Assembly (NCBI GenBank): GCA_963811225.1
Contig: CAWEQO010000002.1
Coordinates: 496,001-560,000, forward strand
Reading direction: 5' to 3'
Length of the DNA stretch: 64,000 nt
From: CAWEQO01 sp963811225
GTDB taxonomy: Bacteria > Chloroflexota > Anaerolineae > Anaerolineales > Anaerolineaceae
Position 1 is the stretch's first letter. Every line of letters starts with the position of its first letter. The translations under genes and the position numbers were made by a program. Under the pieces are notes generated by a model. The model was not told where the DNA came from, made no database searches, and worked only from the letters and a program-made list of their open reading frames with translations. Of the stretch, positions 36,653 through 45,959 are shown piece after piece.

Positions 36653-36781
36653 TATTTGCGATATGGATTCCCGTAGGCAAGGGGGGAGTTAAACCAAGGA
36701 CCCCAGTCGGCCCTTACAGGGTGCTGCGCGAGGATGCCTGGGGCTACAGGACCTTGCTCTCTTCTCTCTGCTTGCTTTTGG

Positions 36782-36787
36782 TATAAT
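36782..36787 (+). promoter_or_regulatory. -10 box upstream of the rhomboid gene
   Basis: TATAAT, 38 nt before the ATG at 36826. The rest of 36594-36825 holds only the terminator hairpin and a pyrimidine-rich stretch. Confidence 0.45.
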
Positions 36788-36825
36788 CGAAATACAGCAG
36801 TTATCTCAGGGGGTTTGGAGGATTT

Positions 36826-37491
36826 ATGTTTCCGATTGGCGATACCGAGGTCCGCACGCGCAGCCCGGCCTACATCACCTATTTGCTGATTGCCATAAAC
36901 ACCGTCGTTTGGCTCTACGAGTGGAGCCTGGGGCAGAACGCCTTGCAGCAGTTCATCACGACCTATGGGGCCATTCCGGCCGAGATCACCAGTGGAGTGG
37001 ATGTATATACGCTGTTCACGAATATGTGGCTGCACGGCGGCTGGCTGCACATCCTGGGCAACATGGTGTTCCTGTGGGTGTTCGGTGATAATGTCGAGGC
37101 GGTTTTGGGACATTTCCCCTACCTGTTCTTTTATATCATTGGTGGGATTGCCGCCTCGCTGACCCATGTTTACATCAGCGCTGCCAGCACCATCCCCAGC
37201 GTAGGGGCCAGCGGCGCGATTGCAGCCGTGCTGGGGGCCTACATCATCATGTTCCCACGGGCGCAGGTGCGCCTGCTGATCGGCTACGGCTTCATCACCC
37301 GGGTCTCGGCCATCTTGTTCCTGGGGTTCTGGTTCATCCTGCAGCTGTTCAACGGCGTGGCGGCGCTGGGCGTCGACACCGCTCAAACCGGCGGCGTGGC
37401 CGTCTGGGCGCACGTGGGCGGGTTTGTGTTTGGGGCTTTGATTGGGCTGTTCTTTAAGGGGAAGGCCAGCGGGATGGTGGTACGAAGATAA
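36826..37491 (+). CDS. Rhomboid family intramembrane serine protease
   Basis: A 221-residue rhomboid with six membrane segments. Signature motifs: FTNMWLHGGWLHILGNMVFL (helix 2 with HxxxN-like HGGWLHILGN), the catalytic serine in VGASGAIAAVLGAYI (~residue 129) and the catalytic histidine in WAHVGGFVFG (~residue 196). It cleaves membrane proteins within or near the bilayer; the substrate is unknown. The ATG at 36826 has GGGGTTTGGAGG upstream. Monocistronic, with its own promoter and a terminator behind it. Confidence 0.92.
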   Translation: MFPIGDTEVRTRSPAYITYLLIAINTVVWLYEWSLGQNALQQFITTYGAIPAEITSGVDVYTLFTNMWLHGGWLHILGNMVFLWVFGDNVEAVLGHFPYLFFYIIGGIAASLTHVYISAASTIPSVGASGAIAAVLGAYIIMFPRAQVRLLIGYGFITRVSAILFLGFWFILQLFNGVAALGVDTAQTGGVAVWAHVGGFVFGALIGLFFKGKASGMVVRR

Positions 37492-37500
37492 AGGAAGGAG

Positions 37501-37527
37501 AACAGCGAGCGATGCCTGCTCGCTGTT
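37501..37527 (+). terminator. Rho-independent terminator after the rhomboid gene
   Basis: AACAGCGAGC (37501-37510) pairs with GCTCGCTGTT (37518-37527), followed by a T-run ending at 37532. Confidence 0.8.
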
Positions 37528-37549
37528 TTTTTGATCACAAGGAGGAATT

Positions 37550-38510
<961 letters not shown>

Positions 38511-38512
<2 letters not shown>

Positions 38513-38580
38513 GAAGCCGGCACAAAATGAAAACAGCAGGCGGCGCGCCGCCTGCTGTTTTCATTTTGTGCCGGTTTCTT
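38511..38580. terminator. 34-bp hairpin between convergent genes
   Basis: 38511-38544 pairs with 38547-38580, with one G-U in place of a Watson-Crick pair near the base. Stop codons of the aldo/keto reductase (+) and GH5 (-) genes sit at its ends. TTCTTTTTT follows on the plus strand. Confidence 0.8.
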
Positions 38581-38582
38581 TT

Positions 38583-39966
38583 TTACGCGTACGCAGACAG
38601 CGCCTCGGCCAGCGGCTCCCTCACGCAGCAGTTCTCGAACTTGAAGGACTGCATCATCTCGTCGATTTCGGTTTCGGACATGCCGCGGAACAGCTCGCCG
38701 AACTCGGGGGCCAGGGCCTCGGCGATCAAGATGTGGCGCACCAGGCGGCGGACATTCCACTGCGCGCCGAACGGGCCGGGGTTGTAGTTGGGGAACTCGC
38801 GCTCGAACAGGGCGTAGACCGGATCCATCACGTCATGGATGCCGTCCTCGGTGCCGCCCCAGGCATCTGCGCCTAAGCGGGTCTTCTTCTCGAAGAAGGG
38901 CTGGATGCGCCGGTTCCACTTTGATTCGGGGTCAGTGTAGACCATGGCCTGCAAGCCGATGTCCTTGTACAGCCAGATGGCCCAGCTGGCCTGGAAGTGG
39001 TTGTAGATCTCCAGTTGATCGTTGAGCAGGTGGTATTTCTTCTGGTCGTCCTGTGGGTTCCCGGAATAGATCGGCCCGAACTCGCCTACCCATACCGGGA
39101 TGTCGTGCTCGATCATGAACTGGCTGGCCTGCAGGTACTCTTCCGCCAGGGTCTCTTTGTCGTAATAGACGCCCTGGGTCTCGCCGGGGTAGGGGCCGGT
39201 GTTGAAGAAGCCGGGAGCGGCGTACAGGTGGTTGGTGTAGACCGCATTGGGCATGGGGCCCGAGAGCATGTGGAAGTCCTTGGAGTAGCGGTTGCCCTCC
39301 AGGAACAGGATGTGATTGGGGTCCCTGGCGCGGATGGCGGCGTACAGGCGCTGGTAGACCGGCTCGATCATCTTCTCGCTGGGATCGTAGGGCTCGTTGA
39401 TCGGGTTGTAGCCCGCCACCCAGGGGTTGTCTTTGTAACGCTCGGCGATGGCCTCCCAGAGATGCACCGCCCGGTCCTGGAAGTGCTTGTGCTTCCAGAA
39501 CAGCGCCTTATGGGTGGGGTTGTCGGAGTGCCAGTCTTGCTGCTGGTAGCCCTGCACGGCGTGCAGGTCGATGATGGTGTAGATGCCCTGCTCGGCGCAC
39601 AGCTGCACCGCCCGGTCGAGGTGCTTGAAGCCCTCCTCTTTGAGCTCGAAGGGGCGCATATCGTCTTCGAAGTGGCGGTAGTTGACCGGCAGGCGCAGCA
39701 GGTTCAGTCCCAGCGACTTGATGAAGCGGGCGTCGGCGGCCTGGAAGAAGTAGGTCAGGAAGCGCTCGTAGAAGAAGTTATACTTCTCCTCCCCCAGCAC
39801 GGAGCGCACCGATTCGCGCTGGGCCTCTTCATTGCCGCTGTAGCCGGTGATGAAGTTTTCCATGTTCATCCAGCCGCCCAGGCCGAAGCCGCGCAGGATC
39901 ACCTGCTCGCCCCTGAGCATTGACGATTTTGCTGCCTTGCACGGTTAGAAAGTTCGGATCTGTCAT
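38583..39966 (-). CDS. Glycoside hydrolase family 5 (cellulase-like) protein, frameshifted near the N-terminus
   Basis: A ~460-residue GH5 protein. Motifs: VILRGFGLGGWMN, LNLLRLPVNYRHF, YTIIDLHAVQGYQ, the acid/base Glu in YNPINEPYDP (~residue 160) and the nucleophile in VWVGEFGPIYSG (~residue 270). No signal peptide is evident. In the present frame it starts at ATG 39920. Upstream, ATG 39966 begins MTDPNFLTVQGSKIVNAQG, the normal GH5 N-terminus, but in another frame. Deleting one base of the CCCC run at 39909-39913 (plus strand) joins them as NAQGEQVILRG. I annotate from 39966 with an insertion error. It acts on beta-glucans or mannans; the exact substrate is open. Confidence 0.82.
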
Positions 39967-40038
39967 AGGATGCACCTTTTCTTAGATTTGGATATTTTTT
40001 TCTGCGCGGGCTCGGACCTGTCCCCGGAAAGGCCGATA

Positions 40039-40440
40039 TTAATGCGCTTGCTGCTTTTTCTCTTCGATCCGCGCTTCAAATTTCGCTGTGTCGATGATAA
40101 AGCGTTCGTGCTCGCCCTCGGCGATCTTTTCAACCTCGTCCCAGGCTTCCACCTTAAAGCGCAGGCGGCGGCGGTCGACCTCCAGCAGCTCGGCGCGAGT
40201 GCGCACCTGCATCCCGGCCGGCGTGGGGGCCAGGTGGCGCACGTTGACCAGCGCACCGACGGTGGTCTGGCCTTCGGGCAGTTCGGGCAGCACGGCGCGG
40301 TGGGCGGTCTGCTCCAGCAGGCTGATGACGCGCGGCGTGGACAGCACCGGCGGCAGGGTCTCGCCGCCCGAGGCGCGCGCCAGGTCCTTCTCCTCGACGG
40401 TGTAGGTCAGCTCGTTGACGGTTCCAACTTCGATTGACAT
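40039..40440 (-). CDS. Thioesterase of the hotdog fold (fluoroacetyl-CoA thioesterase-like)
   Basis: A 133-residue protein starting MSIEVGTVNELTYTVEEKDL. The FlK-like features are: LSTPRVISLLEQTAHRAV (helix of the hotdog), GALVNVRHLAPTPAGMQV and FKVEAWDEVEKIAEGEHERF. FlK hydrolyses fluoroacetyl-CoA, but most family members have unknown acyl-CoA substrates. GGAGGG lies before the ATG at 40440, which I prefer to the longer frame from 40464. Confidence 0.78.
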   Translation of the reverse strand: MSIEVGTVNELTYTVEEKDLARASGGETLPPVLSTPRVISLLEQTAHRAVLPELPEGQTTVGALVNVRHLAPTPAGMQVRTRAELLEVDRRRLRFKVEAWDEVEKIAEGEHERFIIDTAKFEARIEEKKQQAH

Positions 40441-40521
40441 AGGGTTCCCTCCAGATGATATCAAGGATTATTGTAACGTGAAAAGCGGTTACTCAGGGAA
40501 TGAGGCAGTTGGGGCGCACTC

Positions 40522-40590
40522 AAATGCTGCCGGTTTTTTGTTGTCGGCGGCACAGCTGCGCCGCCCAACAACAAAAAACCGGCAGCATTT
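40522..40590. repeat. Long hairpin between divergent genes
   Basis: 22-nt arms 40522-40543 and 40569-40590 are exact reverse complements, with an inner GGCGGC/GCCGCC stem. A weak extension (ATGAGGC / GCCTCAT) surrounds it. It is between divergent genes, so it is not a normal terminator; its 3' arm ends 8 nt before the TTGACA of the decarboxylase promoter. Confidence 0.6.
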
Positions 40591-40597
40591 GGCCTCA

Positions 40598-40626
40598 TTG
40601 ACAAAGACTACTAAATTTGTCACAAT
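40598..40626 (+). promoter_or_regulatory. Sigma-70-like promoter of the decarboxylase gene
   Basis: TTGACA (40598-40603), 17-nt spacer, CACAAT (40621-40626); the ATG is at 40668. Confidence 0.5.
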
Positions 40627-40667
40627 ATAGCCACGAATTAGACTGATGATCAACGGGAGACAACCGA

Positions 40668-42125
40668 ATGGAAACGCAGGAAGAACTTCGCGAAGAAACG
40701 CTTGACCCACAAGACTGGGAGGCGATGCGCCGGTTGGGCCACCAGATGGTGGATGACATGCTGAGCTACCTGGAAGGCGTGCGCGAGCGGCCGGCCTGGC
40801 AGCCGGTGCCGGAGGAGGTGAAGGCGGTTTTCCAGCAGCCGGCGCCCCAATCGCCCCAAGATCCGGGGGAGATCTACCAGGAGTTTGTGGAAAACATCTT
40901 ACCTTACCCGATGGGCAACATCCACCCGCGTTTCTGGGGCTGGGTGATGGGAACCGGGACGCCGCTGGGCATGCTGGCGGAGATGCTGGCGGCCGGGATG
41001 AACCCCAACTGCGCCGGCGGCGAGCACGCCGCCAGCCACGTGGAAAACCAGGTGCTGAATTGGATGAAGCAGGCTTTCGACTTCCCGGCGGACGCAGGTG
41101 GGCTGCTGGTCAGCGGCGGGTCGATGGCGAACCTGGTCGGGCTGACCGCGGCGCGCAACATCACGGCCGGGTTCGACGTGCGCCAGGAGGGCCTGCTGGC
41201 CGGAACGCCGATGGTGCTGTACGCTTCGGCCGAGGCGCACAGCTCGATCCAAAAAGCGGCCGAACTGCTGGGCCTGGGCAACCAGGCGCTGCGCAAGATC
41301 TCGGTGGGCAGCGACTACCGCATCGACCTGGCAGCGCTGCAAGAGCGCATCCAGGCGGACCGCGAGACCGGGCTGCATCCCTTCTGCGTGGTGGGTAACG
41401 CCGGGACGGTCAACACCGGCGCGGTGGACGATTTGGAGGCGCTGGCGGATATCTGCGAGCGGGAAGGGCTGTGGTTCCACGTGGATGGGGCGTTTGGCGG
41501 GCTGCTGGTGATGTCGGAGCGGCTGCGGCCGGAGGTCAAGGGCATCGAGCGGGCCGAATCAATCGCCTTCGACCTGCACAAGTGGATGTACATGCCGTTC
41601 GAGATCGGCTGCGTTCTGGTACGCAACGAGCGCGAGCAGCGCGAGGCTTTCTCCCTGACGCCGGCTTACTTGCAGCACCAGCCGCGCGGCGCGGGCGGCG
41701 GCGAGAAGTGGCTCAGCGATTATGGCGTGCAGCTGACGCGCGGCTTCCGGGCGCTCAAAGCCTGGATGTCGATCAAGGAGCACGGCCTGGAGAAATACGG
41801 CCGCATGATCGAGCAGAACGTGGAGCAGGCGCATTACCTGGACCAGCTGGTGCGGGCCGACGAGCAGCTGGAGCTGCTGGCCCCCACCGCCACCAACATC
41901 GTCTGTTTCCGTTACAACCCGGGCGACTTGCCGGAGGGGCATCTGGACCGGCTGAACGAGGAGATCCTGTTCCGCCTGCACGAGCAAGGCACGGCCGTGC
42001 CAACCTACACACGCCTGGACGGTCGCTTTGCCCTGCGGGTGGCGAACACGAACCACCGCAGCCGGCGGGAGGACTTTGAGCTGCTGGCGCGCGAGGTGGT
42101 GCGGCTGGGGCAGGAGATCCGCTGA
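40668..42125 (+). CDS. Pyridoxal-dependent group II decarboxylase
   Basis: A 485-residue PLP enzyme of the aromatic-L-amino-acid/glutamate decarboxylase type. N-terminal helix LGHQMVDDMLSYLEGV, then PYPMGNIHPRFWGWVMGTGTP, the cofactor region GGSMANLVGL, the PLP Asp in WFHVDGAFGG and the Schiff-base lysine in FDLHKWMYMPF (~residue 304). Such enzymes decarboxylate tryptophan, tyrosine, DOPA, histidine or glutamate-like substrates. The specificity is not readable. It is monocistronic with its own promoter and terminator. Confidence 0.87.
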   Translation: METQEELREETLDPQDWEAMRRLGHQMVDDMLSYLEGVRERPAWQPVPEEVKAVFQQPAPQSPQDPGEIYQEFVENILPYPMGNIHPRFWGWVMGTGTPLGMLAEMLAAGMNPNCAGGEHAASHVENQVLNWMKQAFDFPADAGGLLVSGGSMANLVGLTAARNITAGFDVRQEGLLAGTPMVLYASAEAHSSIQKAAELLGLGNQALRKISVGSDYRIDLAALQERIQADRETGLHPFCVVGNAGTVNTGAVDDLEALADICEREGLWFHVDGAFGGLLVMSERLRPEVKGIERAESIAFDLHKWMYMPFEIGCVLVRNEREQREAFSLTPAYLQHQPRGAGGGEKWLSDYGVQLTRGFRALKAWMSIKEHGLEKYGRMIEQNVEQAHYLDQLVRADEQLELLAPTATNIVCFRYNPGDLPEGHLDRLNEEILFRLHEQGTAVPTYTRLDGRFALRVANTNHRSRREDFELLAREVVRLGQEIR

Positions 42126-42145
42126 TCCTCTGGACCCTATTTCTG

Positions 42146-42169
42146 GACCCTAAATGTACCTTTAGGGTC
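42146..42169 (+). terminator. Rho-independent terminator after the decarboxylase gene
   Basis: GACCCTAAA (42146-42154) with TTTAGGGTC (42161-42169), then GGTAGTTTTTTT. The same GGACCCTAAA arm recurs in the palindrome at 52549. Confidence 0.7.
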
Positions 42170-42303
42170 TGGTAGTTTTTTTGATCAAAAACATCTTGAT
42201 TAAATAGACCCATCGACATGGCGCACCCTGAATATTAATTTCGGGTCGAGCCATTGTTATACGCCTGCAATACAAGTTAATTTTTATGCTCTCGGATTTA
42301 TGT

Positions 42304-42309
42304 TATACT
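42304..42309 (+). promoter_or_regulatory. -10 box upstream of the DUF3048 gene
   Basis: TATACT, 70 nt before the ATG at 42380. Confidence 0.35.
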
Positions 42310-42379
42310 CATTTTGATCCCGGCATCCGAATTCCGGGCGATTTACCGGAATCCTTACAAACATTTAGAAGAGGTAACA

Positions 42380-43636
42380 ATGCTTAACAAACTGCTGCCC
42401 GTGTTTGCTGTGCTGACCCTGCTGCTCAGCGGCTTCCAGGCCGCGCCAGCAGCCGCCAATGCACCAGCCTCCGCCGCAGAACCCCCCGCCGCTGCCTTCG
42501 TCCAACCCACACCCGCCCCACCCACCACATCCAACAAAGCCAATCCACCTTCCGCCCTGACATCCAACGGGCCGAACGTCTCCCCAACTAGCGTCAACCC
42601 GCTGACCGGGCTGCCGGTCGATGACCCGTCGAACCTGCTGCTGCCGCCGGCGCTGGTGTCGATCACCAACTTCCCGATCAGCGCCCGTCCGCAAGCCGGG
42701 CTTTCTTACAGCCCGGTGGTGTTTGAAATGTACGTGGGCGAGGGCATGTCACGCTTCCTGGCGGTGTTCTACGGCGACTATCCCCAAGAGGCGGTCGACA
42801 ATGAGAACGCCACCAGCAATCTGACCGCCGCCATCGGCCCGATCCGCTCGGGCCGCCTGCCGTACGAGTCACTGCGCAAGCTGTACAACGGCTTCCTGGT
42901 TATGTCCTCGGCCTACAAGTCGGTAGCGGCCCAACTGAACGACTACACCAACATCTACGGCTCAGACGGCAGCGACATCAACAGCGCCATGATCGACGCC
43001 ACCAAACTGGAAGACGTGGCCCGCTCGCAGAAGAATCAGTTGGGGCAGAACGCTCTGAGCGGTATGCGCTTCGACCCGGCCCTGCCGGACGGAGGTCAGG
43101 ACGGCAAGGTATTGTGGCTGCCGTACAACTTCCTCAACCAGATCTTCTGGCGCTACAACGCCGCCGACGGCTCGTACCACCGCTTCCAAGACAACGCCGA
43201 TGGCCAAACTTTCAGCGAGTTCAGCGACCGGCTCAACGGCGATGCGCTGACCTACGAGAACGTGGTGGTGCTGTTTGCCGACCATCACCGCTATGCCGAG
43301 ACGCTGATCGACATCGACCTGGGCTACATCACCAAAATGCCGGCGCTGCTCTTCCGCGACGGCAAGATGTACAAGATCTACTGGACCAGCAAGAACGAGG
43401 AATACGAGAAGACCACCGGCAAGGTGCGTCCGATCCGCTTCATCGATGAGAACGGCGATCCGTTCCCGCTCAAGCCCGGGCAGACCTGGGTTGAGATCGT
43501 GCCGCGCGGCGCCCGCTACAACGAGACGGTCGACTCCACCCTGTACAGCGACTTGAAGGGGAAGACCCAGCCCGGCTCGGGCATCTGGGCCGTGCATTTC
43601 TATGTGCCTGCGTTGGAGGATCCGCCTCAGAAGTAA
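42380..43636 (+). CDS. Secreted DUF3048 domain protein
   Basis: A 418-residue protein. The start MLNKLLPVFAVLTLLLSGFQ is a signal peptide, probably cleaved near AAPAAANA, followed by an Ala/Pro-rich linker (~25-65). The DUF3048 (YerB-like) domain then begins NPLTGLPVDDPSNLLLPPAL, ARPQAGLSYSPVVFEMYVGE and SRFLAVFYGD, and the second lobe ends with GLAWVEIVPRG-like QTWVEIVPRGARYN. The function is unknown in any organism; members are exported. AGAGGT precedes the ATG. Confidence 0.85.
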   Translation: MLNKLLPVFAVLTLLLSGFQAAPAAANAPASAAEPPAAAFVQPTPAPPTTSNKANPPSALTSNGPNVSPTSVNPLTGLPVDDPSNLLLPPALVSITNFPISARPQAGLSYSPVVFEMYVGEGMSRFLAVFYGDYPQEAVDNENATSNLTAAIGPIRSGRLPYESLRKLYNGFLVMSSAYKSVAAQLNDYTNIYGSDGSDINSAMIDATKLEDVARSQKNQLGQNALSGMRFDPALPDGGQDGKVLWLPYNFLNQIFWRYNAADGSYHRFQDNADGQTFSEFSDRLNGDALTYENVVVLFADHHRYAETLIDIDLGYITKMPALLFRDGKMYKIYWTSKNEEYEKTTGKVRPIRFIDENGDPFPLKPGQTWVEIVPRGARYNETVDSTLYSDLKGKTQPGSGIWAVHFYVPALEDPPQK

Positions 43637-43732
43637 GCGCGTAAGGCAAAGTTGCAAAGAAAACAGAAGCGCAGAGGAGCTCTTAATCCTCTGCGCTTCT
43701 GTTTTCTTTGCAACTTTGCCTTACGCGCTTAC
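43633..43732. terminator. Perfect 46-bp hairpin between convergent genes
   Basis: 43633-43678 is the exact reverse complement of 43687-43732, with an 8-nt loop. The stop codons of both flanking genes (TAA at 43634-43636 and TAA of the minus-strand gene at 43729-43731) lie inside the arms, so both messages end with the same 46 bases. Confidence 0.85.
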
Positions 43733-44538
43733 GACAGCAAGAAGCCTCCATCGACGATGATGGTATCGCCGGTGATGTAGCGGGCCGCATCTGAGGCCAG
43801 GAACAGCGCCACGGCAGCGATGTCGTCCGGCTCACCCTGACGGCCGAGTGGGATGCGGGCGGTGAAGGACGAAGTCATTTCCTGGATTTGCTCGGGCGTC
43901 ATCTGGGCGAAGGTGTCCGGCGCGCCGGAGGCTGCGCCCGGGGTGTTGATGCCGCCCGGAGCGATGCCGTTGACGCGAATACCCTGCTTGCCCAGTTCCA
44001 GCGCCAGCGACTTGGTCATCATCACCACGCCACCCTTAGACGAGTCGTAGGGTATCAGGTTGCCGGTGGGGTGAATGGCGTCGATCGAGGCGATGTTGAT
44101 GATCGAGCCGCCTTTACCCTGCTTGGCCATCTGCGCGGCGGCCTTCTGTGACATGAAGAACGATCCGCGCAGGTTGATCTCTTGCACCCGGTCCCATAAC
44201 TCAGGGGTGACGTGTTGGATCGGCGAGAAGGGGAAAATACCGGCGTTGTTGACCAGGATATGCACGCCGCCGAACCGGTCGACGGTACTCTGGACGGCCT
44301 TCTCGATATCGTCGATGCTGCGCATATCGGCCCGCTGGAATGCCACCTTGGCTTTGCCGCCCTGCAGGCTTTGGGCCAGTTCTTGCCCCTCTTTCTCCTG
44401 AATATCGAGGATCATCACATTGGCGCCGGCCTCGGCCAGCCGCTCGACGATGCCGCGGCCGATCCCAACCGATCCGCCGGTGACAATGGCAGTTTGTCCG
44501 GAAAGATCGAACATCTTTGAAATACTTGTTTCTGGCAT
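43729..44538 (-). CDS. SDR family oxidoreductase
   Basis: A 269-residue classical short-chain dehydrogenase. The coenzyme motif TGGSVGIGRGI is at ~20-30, NNAG at ~100, and the catalytic Ser-Tyr-Lys triad spans NIASIDAIHPTG, then PYDSSKGGVVM. C-terminal GRQGEPDDIAAVALFLASDA and GDTIIVDGGF are as in FabG-like reductases. The substrate is unknown. It is monocistronic, and its 3' end lies in the 46-bp hairpin. Confidence 0.9.
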   Translation of the reverse strand: MPETSISKMFDLSGQTAIVTGGSVGIGRGIVERLAEAGANVMILDIQEKEGQELAQSLQGGKAKVAFQRADMRSIDDIEKAVQSTVDRFGGVHILVNNAGIFPFSPIQHVTPELWDRVQEINLRGSFFMSQKAAAQMAKQGKGGSIINIASIDAIHPTGNLIPYDSSKGGVVMMTKSLALELGKQGIRVNGIAPGGINTPGAASGAPDTFAQMTPEQIQEMTSSFTARIPLGRQGEPDDIAAVALFLASDAARYITGDTIIVDGGFLLS

Positions 44539-44652
44539 AGTTACCTCCCTTTATCTGGATTGTAACAGATTAGGGATGAGGGAATCCGGCAATCAGGGAG
44601 AAGGATGCCGTCCTACTCCCCAATTACCCCATTCCCTTCTGCCTTCTTCAGT

Positions 44653-44658
44653 TATACT
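44653..44658 (+). promoter_or_regulatory. -10 box upstream of the M55 peptidase gene
   Basis: TATACT, 35 nt before the ATG at 44694, which has AAAGGAG upstream. Confidence 0.4.
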
Positions 44659-44693
44659 TACAGGGTACCCAAACATCAAAGGAGCTTTGCGCC

Positions 44694-45524
44694 ATGAAAT
44701 TGTTGATCGCCGTAGATATGGAAGGCATCACCGGGGTTTCGCGGTGGGCCCATGTCGATTCCACGCACGCTGAATACCAGCGTTTCCGCAAGTTGATGAC
44801 CGCCGATGTGAACGCTGCCATCGCCGGTGCATTCGTCGAGCTGCCCGCCAGCAGCGAGGTCGTCGTCGCCGACGGGCATGGCAGCGGCCAGAATATATTG
44901 ATCGATGAACTCGATCCACGCGCCAACCTGCACTCGGGTAATGCGGCGCCGTTCGCCATGGTGCACGGTATCGGCACCGACGTCGACGGCGTCTTCTTCA
45001 TCGGCTACCATGCCCGCATGGGCACTTCCCCGGCCGTGCTGGATCACACATGGTCGAGCAGCCACGTATTCAACGTCTGGCTTAACGGGCGCATCACGGG
45101 CGAGATCGGCCTGAACGCTTCACTCAGCGGGCACTATGGCGCGCCGGTGTTGATGATGTCCGGCGATCAGTCGGCTGCGGCCGAGGCGCAGGGCTGGGTT
45201 CCGGGCATCGAGACGGCGGTGGTCAAGACCGCCACCAGCCGCTACTCGGCCGAAGCGCTGCCCCCCAGCGCCTCACAGGAGCGCATCCGCAGCGCAACCA
45301 CAGCGGCCGTGCGCAAGTTCCAGCAGGGCAAGGGTCCCGAGCCGGTGCGCATCGGCAGCCCGGTCACGATTGCAGTGGAGTTCTTGAACTCGGCCATGGC
45401 CGACGGCGCCCTGCTGACCCCTGGCGCCAAGCGCCTGGAGGCCCGCAAGGTGGAAGTCGAAGCGCCGGACATGCCCGCAGCGTATTGGGCCTTCCGGACG
45501 CTGGTGAATAATGCGGACCGGTAA
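44694..45524 (+). CDS. M55 family D-aminopeptidase (DppA-like)
   Basis: A 276-residue zinc peptidase. It starts MKLLIAVDMEGITGVSRW, where the Asp and Glu are metal ligands, then VVVADGHGSGQNI, NLHSGN, GYHARMGTSPAVLDHTWSS and the EIGLNASLSGHYGAPVLMMSGDQ block (shortened). DppA decamers release D-alanine from D-Ala peptides, useful for recycling peptidoglycan fragments. AAAGGAG is upstream of the ATG. Not in an obvious operon with a dipeptide transporter. Confidence 0.9.
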   Translation: MKLLIAVDMEGITGVSRWAHVDSTHAEYQRFRKLMTADVNAAIAGAFVELPASSEVVVADGHGSGQNILIDELDPRANLHSGNAAPFAMVHGIGTDVDGVFFIGYHARMGTSPAVLDHTWSSSHVFNVWLNGRITGEIGLNASLSGHYGAPVLMMSGDQSAAAEAQGWVPGIETAVVKTATSRYSAEALPPSASQERIRSATTAAVRKFQQGKGPEPVRIGSPVTIAVEFLNSAMADGALLTPGAKRLEARKVEVEAPDMPAAYWAFRTLVNNADR

Positions 45525-45570
45525 GTAAAGAAGGTGGAGAAAAGAGAGCCGAGAGCCATTTTGGTTTCTT

Positions 45571-45607
45571 CCAGATACCAGGTTTCGGGCAGATACCTGG
45601 TATCTGG
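45571..45607 (+). terminator. 13-bp hairpin after the M55 gene
   Basis: CCAGATACCAGGT (45571-45583) pairs exactly with ACCTGGTATCTGG (45595-45607). There is no T-run; it may act as a weak terminator or a 3' stabiliser. Confidence 0.5.
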
Positions 45608-45637
45608 AGGGCTTTCCCTGTTCTCCAGGAGGTTTGA

Positions 45638-45952
45638 ATGATTCTCAGCACCACCCCCAATCTCGAAGGTAAAAAGATCACCCGCTACCTCGGAATCGTC
45701 AGCGGGGAGACGATTCTGGGCGCAAACTTTGTGCGCGACTTCATGGCCAGCATCACCGATATCATCGGCGGGCGTTCGGCGGCCTACGAGGAGGAGCTGC
45801 GCAGCGCCAAGAAGACCGCGTTGAAGGAGATGTCGGATCAGGCCCAGGCGTTGGGCGGCAATGCGGTCTTGGGCGTTGACCTGGACTACGAGACCATCGG
45901 GCAAAGCATGCTGATGGTGACAGCCAGCGGCACCGCAGTGGTGTACGAATAA
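45638..45952 (+). CDS. YbjQ/UPF0145 family protein
   Basis: A 104-residue protein with the conserved YbjQ features: TTPNLEGKKITRYLGIVSGE near the start, GGRSAAYEEELRSAKKTALKEM in the middle and the GGNAVLGVDLDYETIG segment. The fold is a small pentameric barrel sometimes called a heavy-metal-binding domain; the function is not established. AGGAGG lies 7 nt before the ATG. It precedes the phosphoesterase gene by 7 nt, so the two are likely co-transcribed. Confidence 0.88.
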   Translation: MILSTTPNLEGKKITRYLGIVSGETILGANFVRDFMASITDIIGGRSAAYEEELRSAKKTALKEMSDQAQALGGNAVLGVDLDYETIGQSMLMVTASGTAVVYE

Positions 45953-45959
45953 AGGAAAC

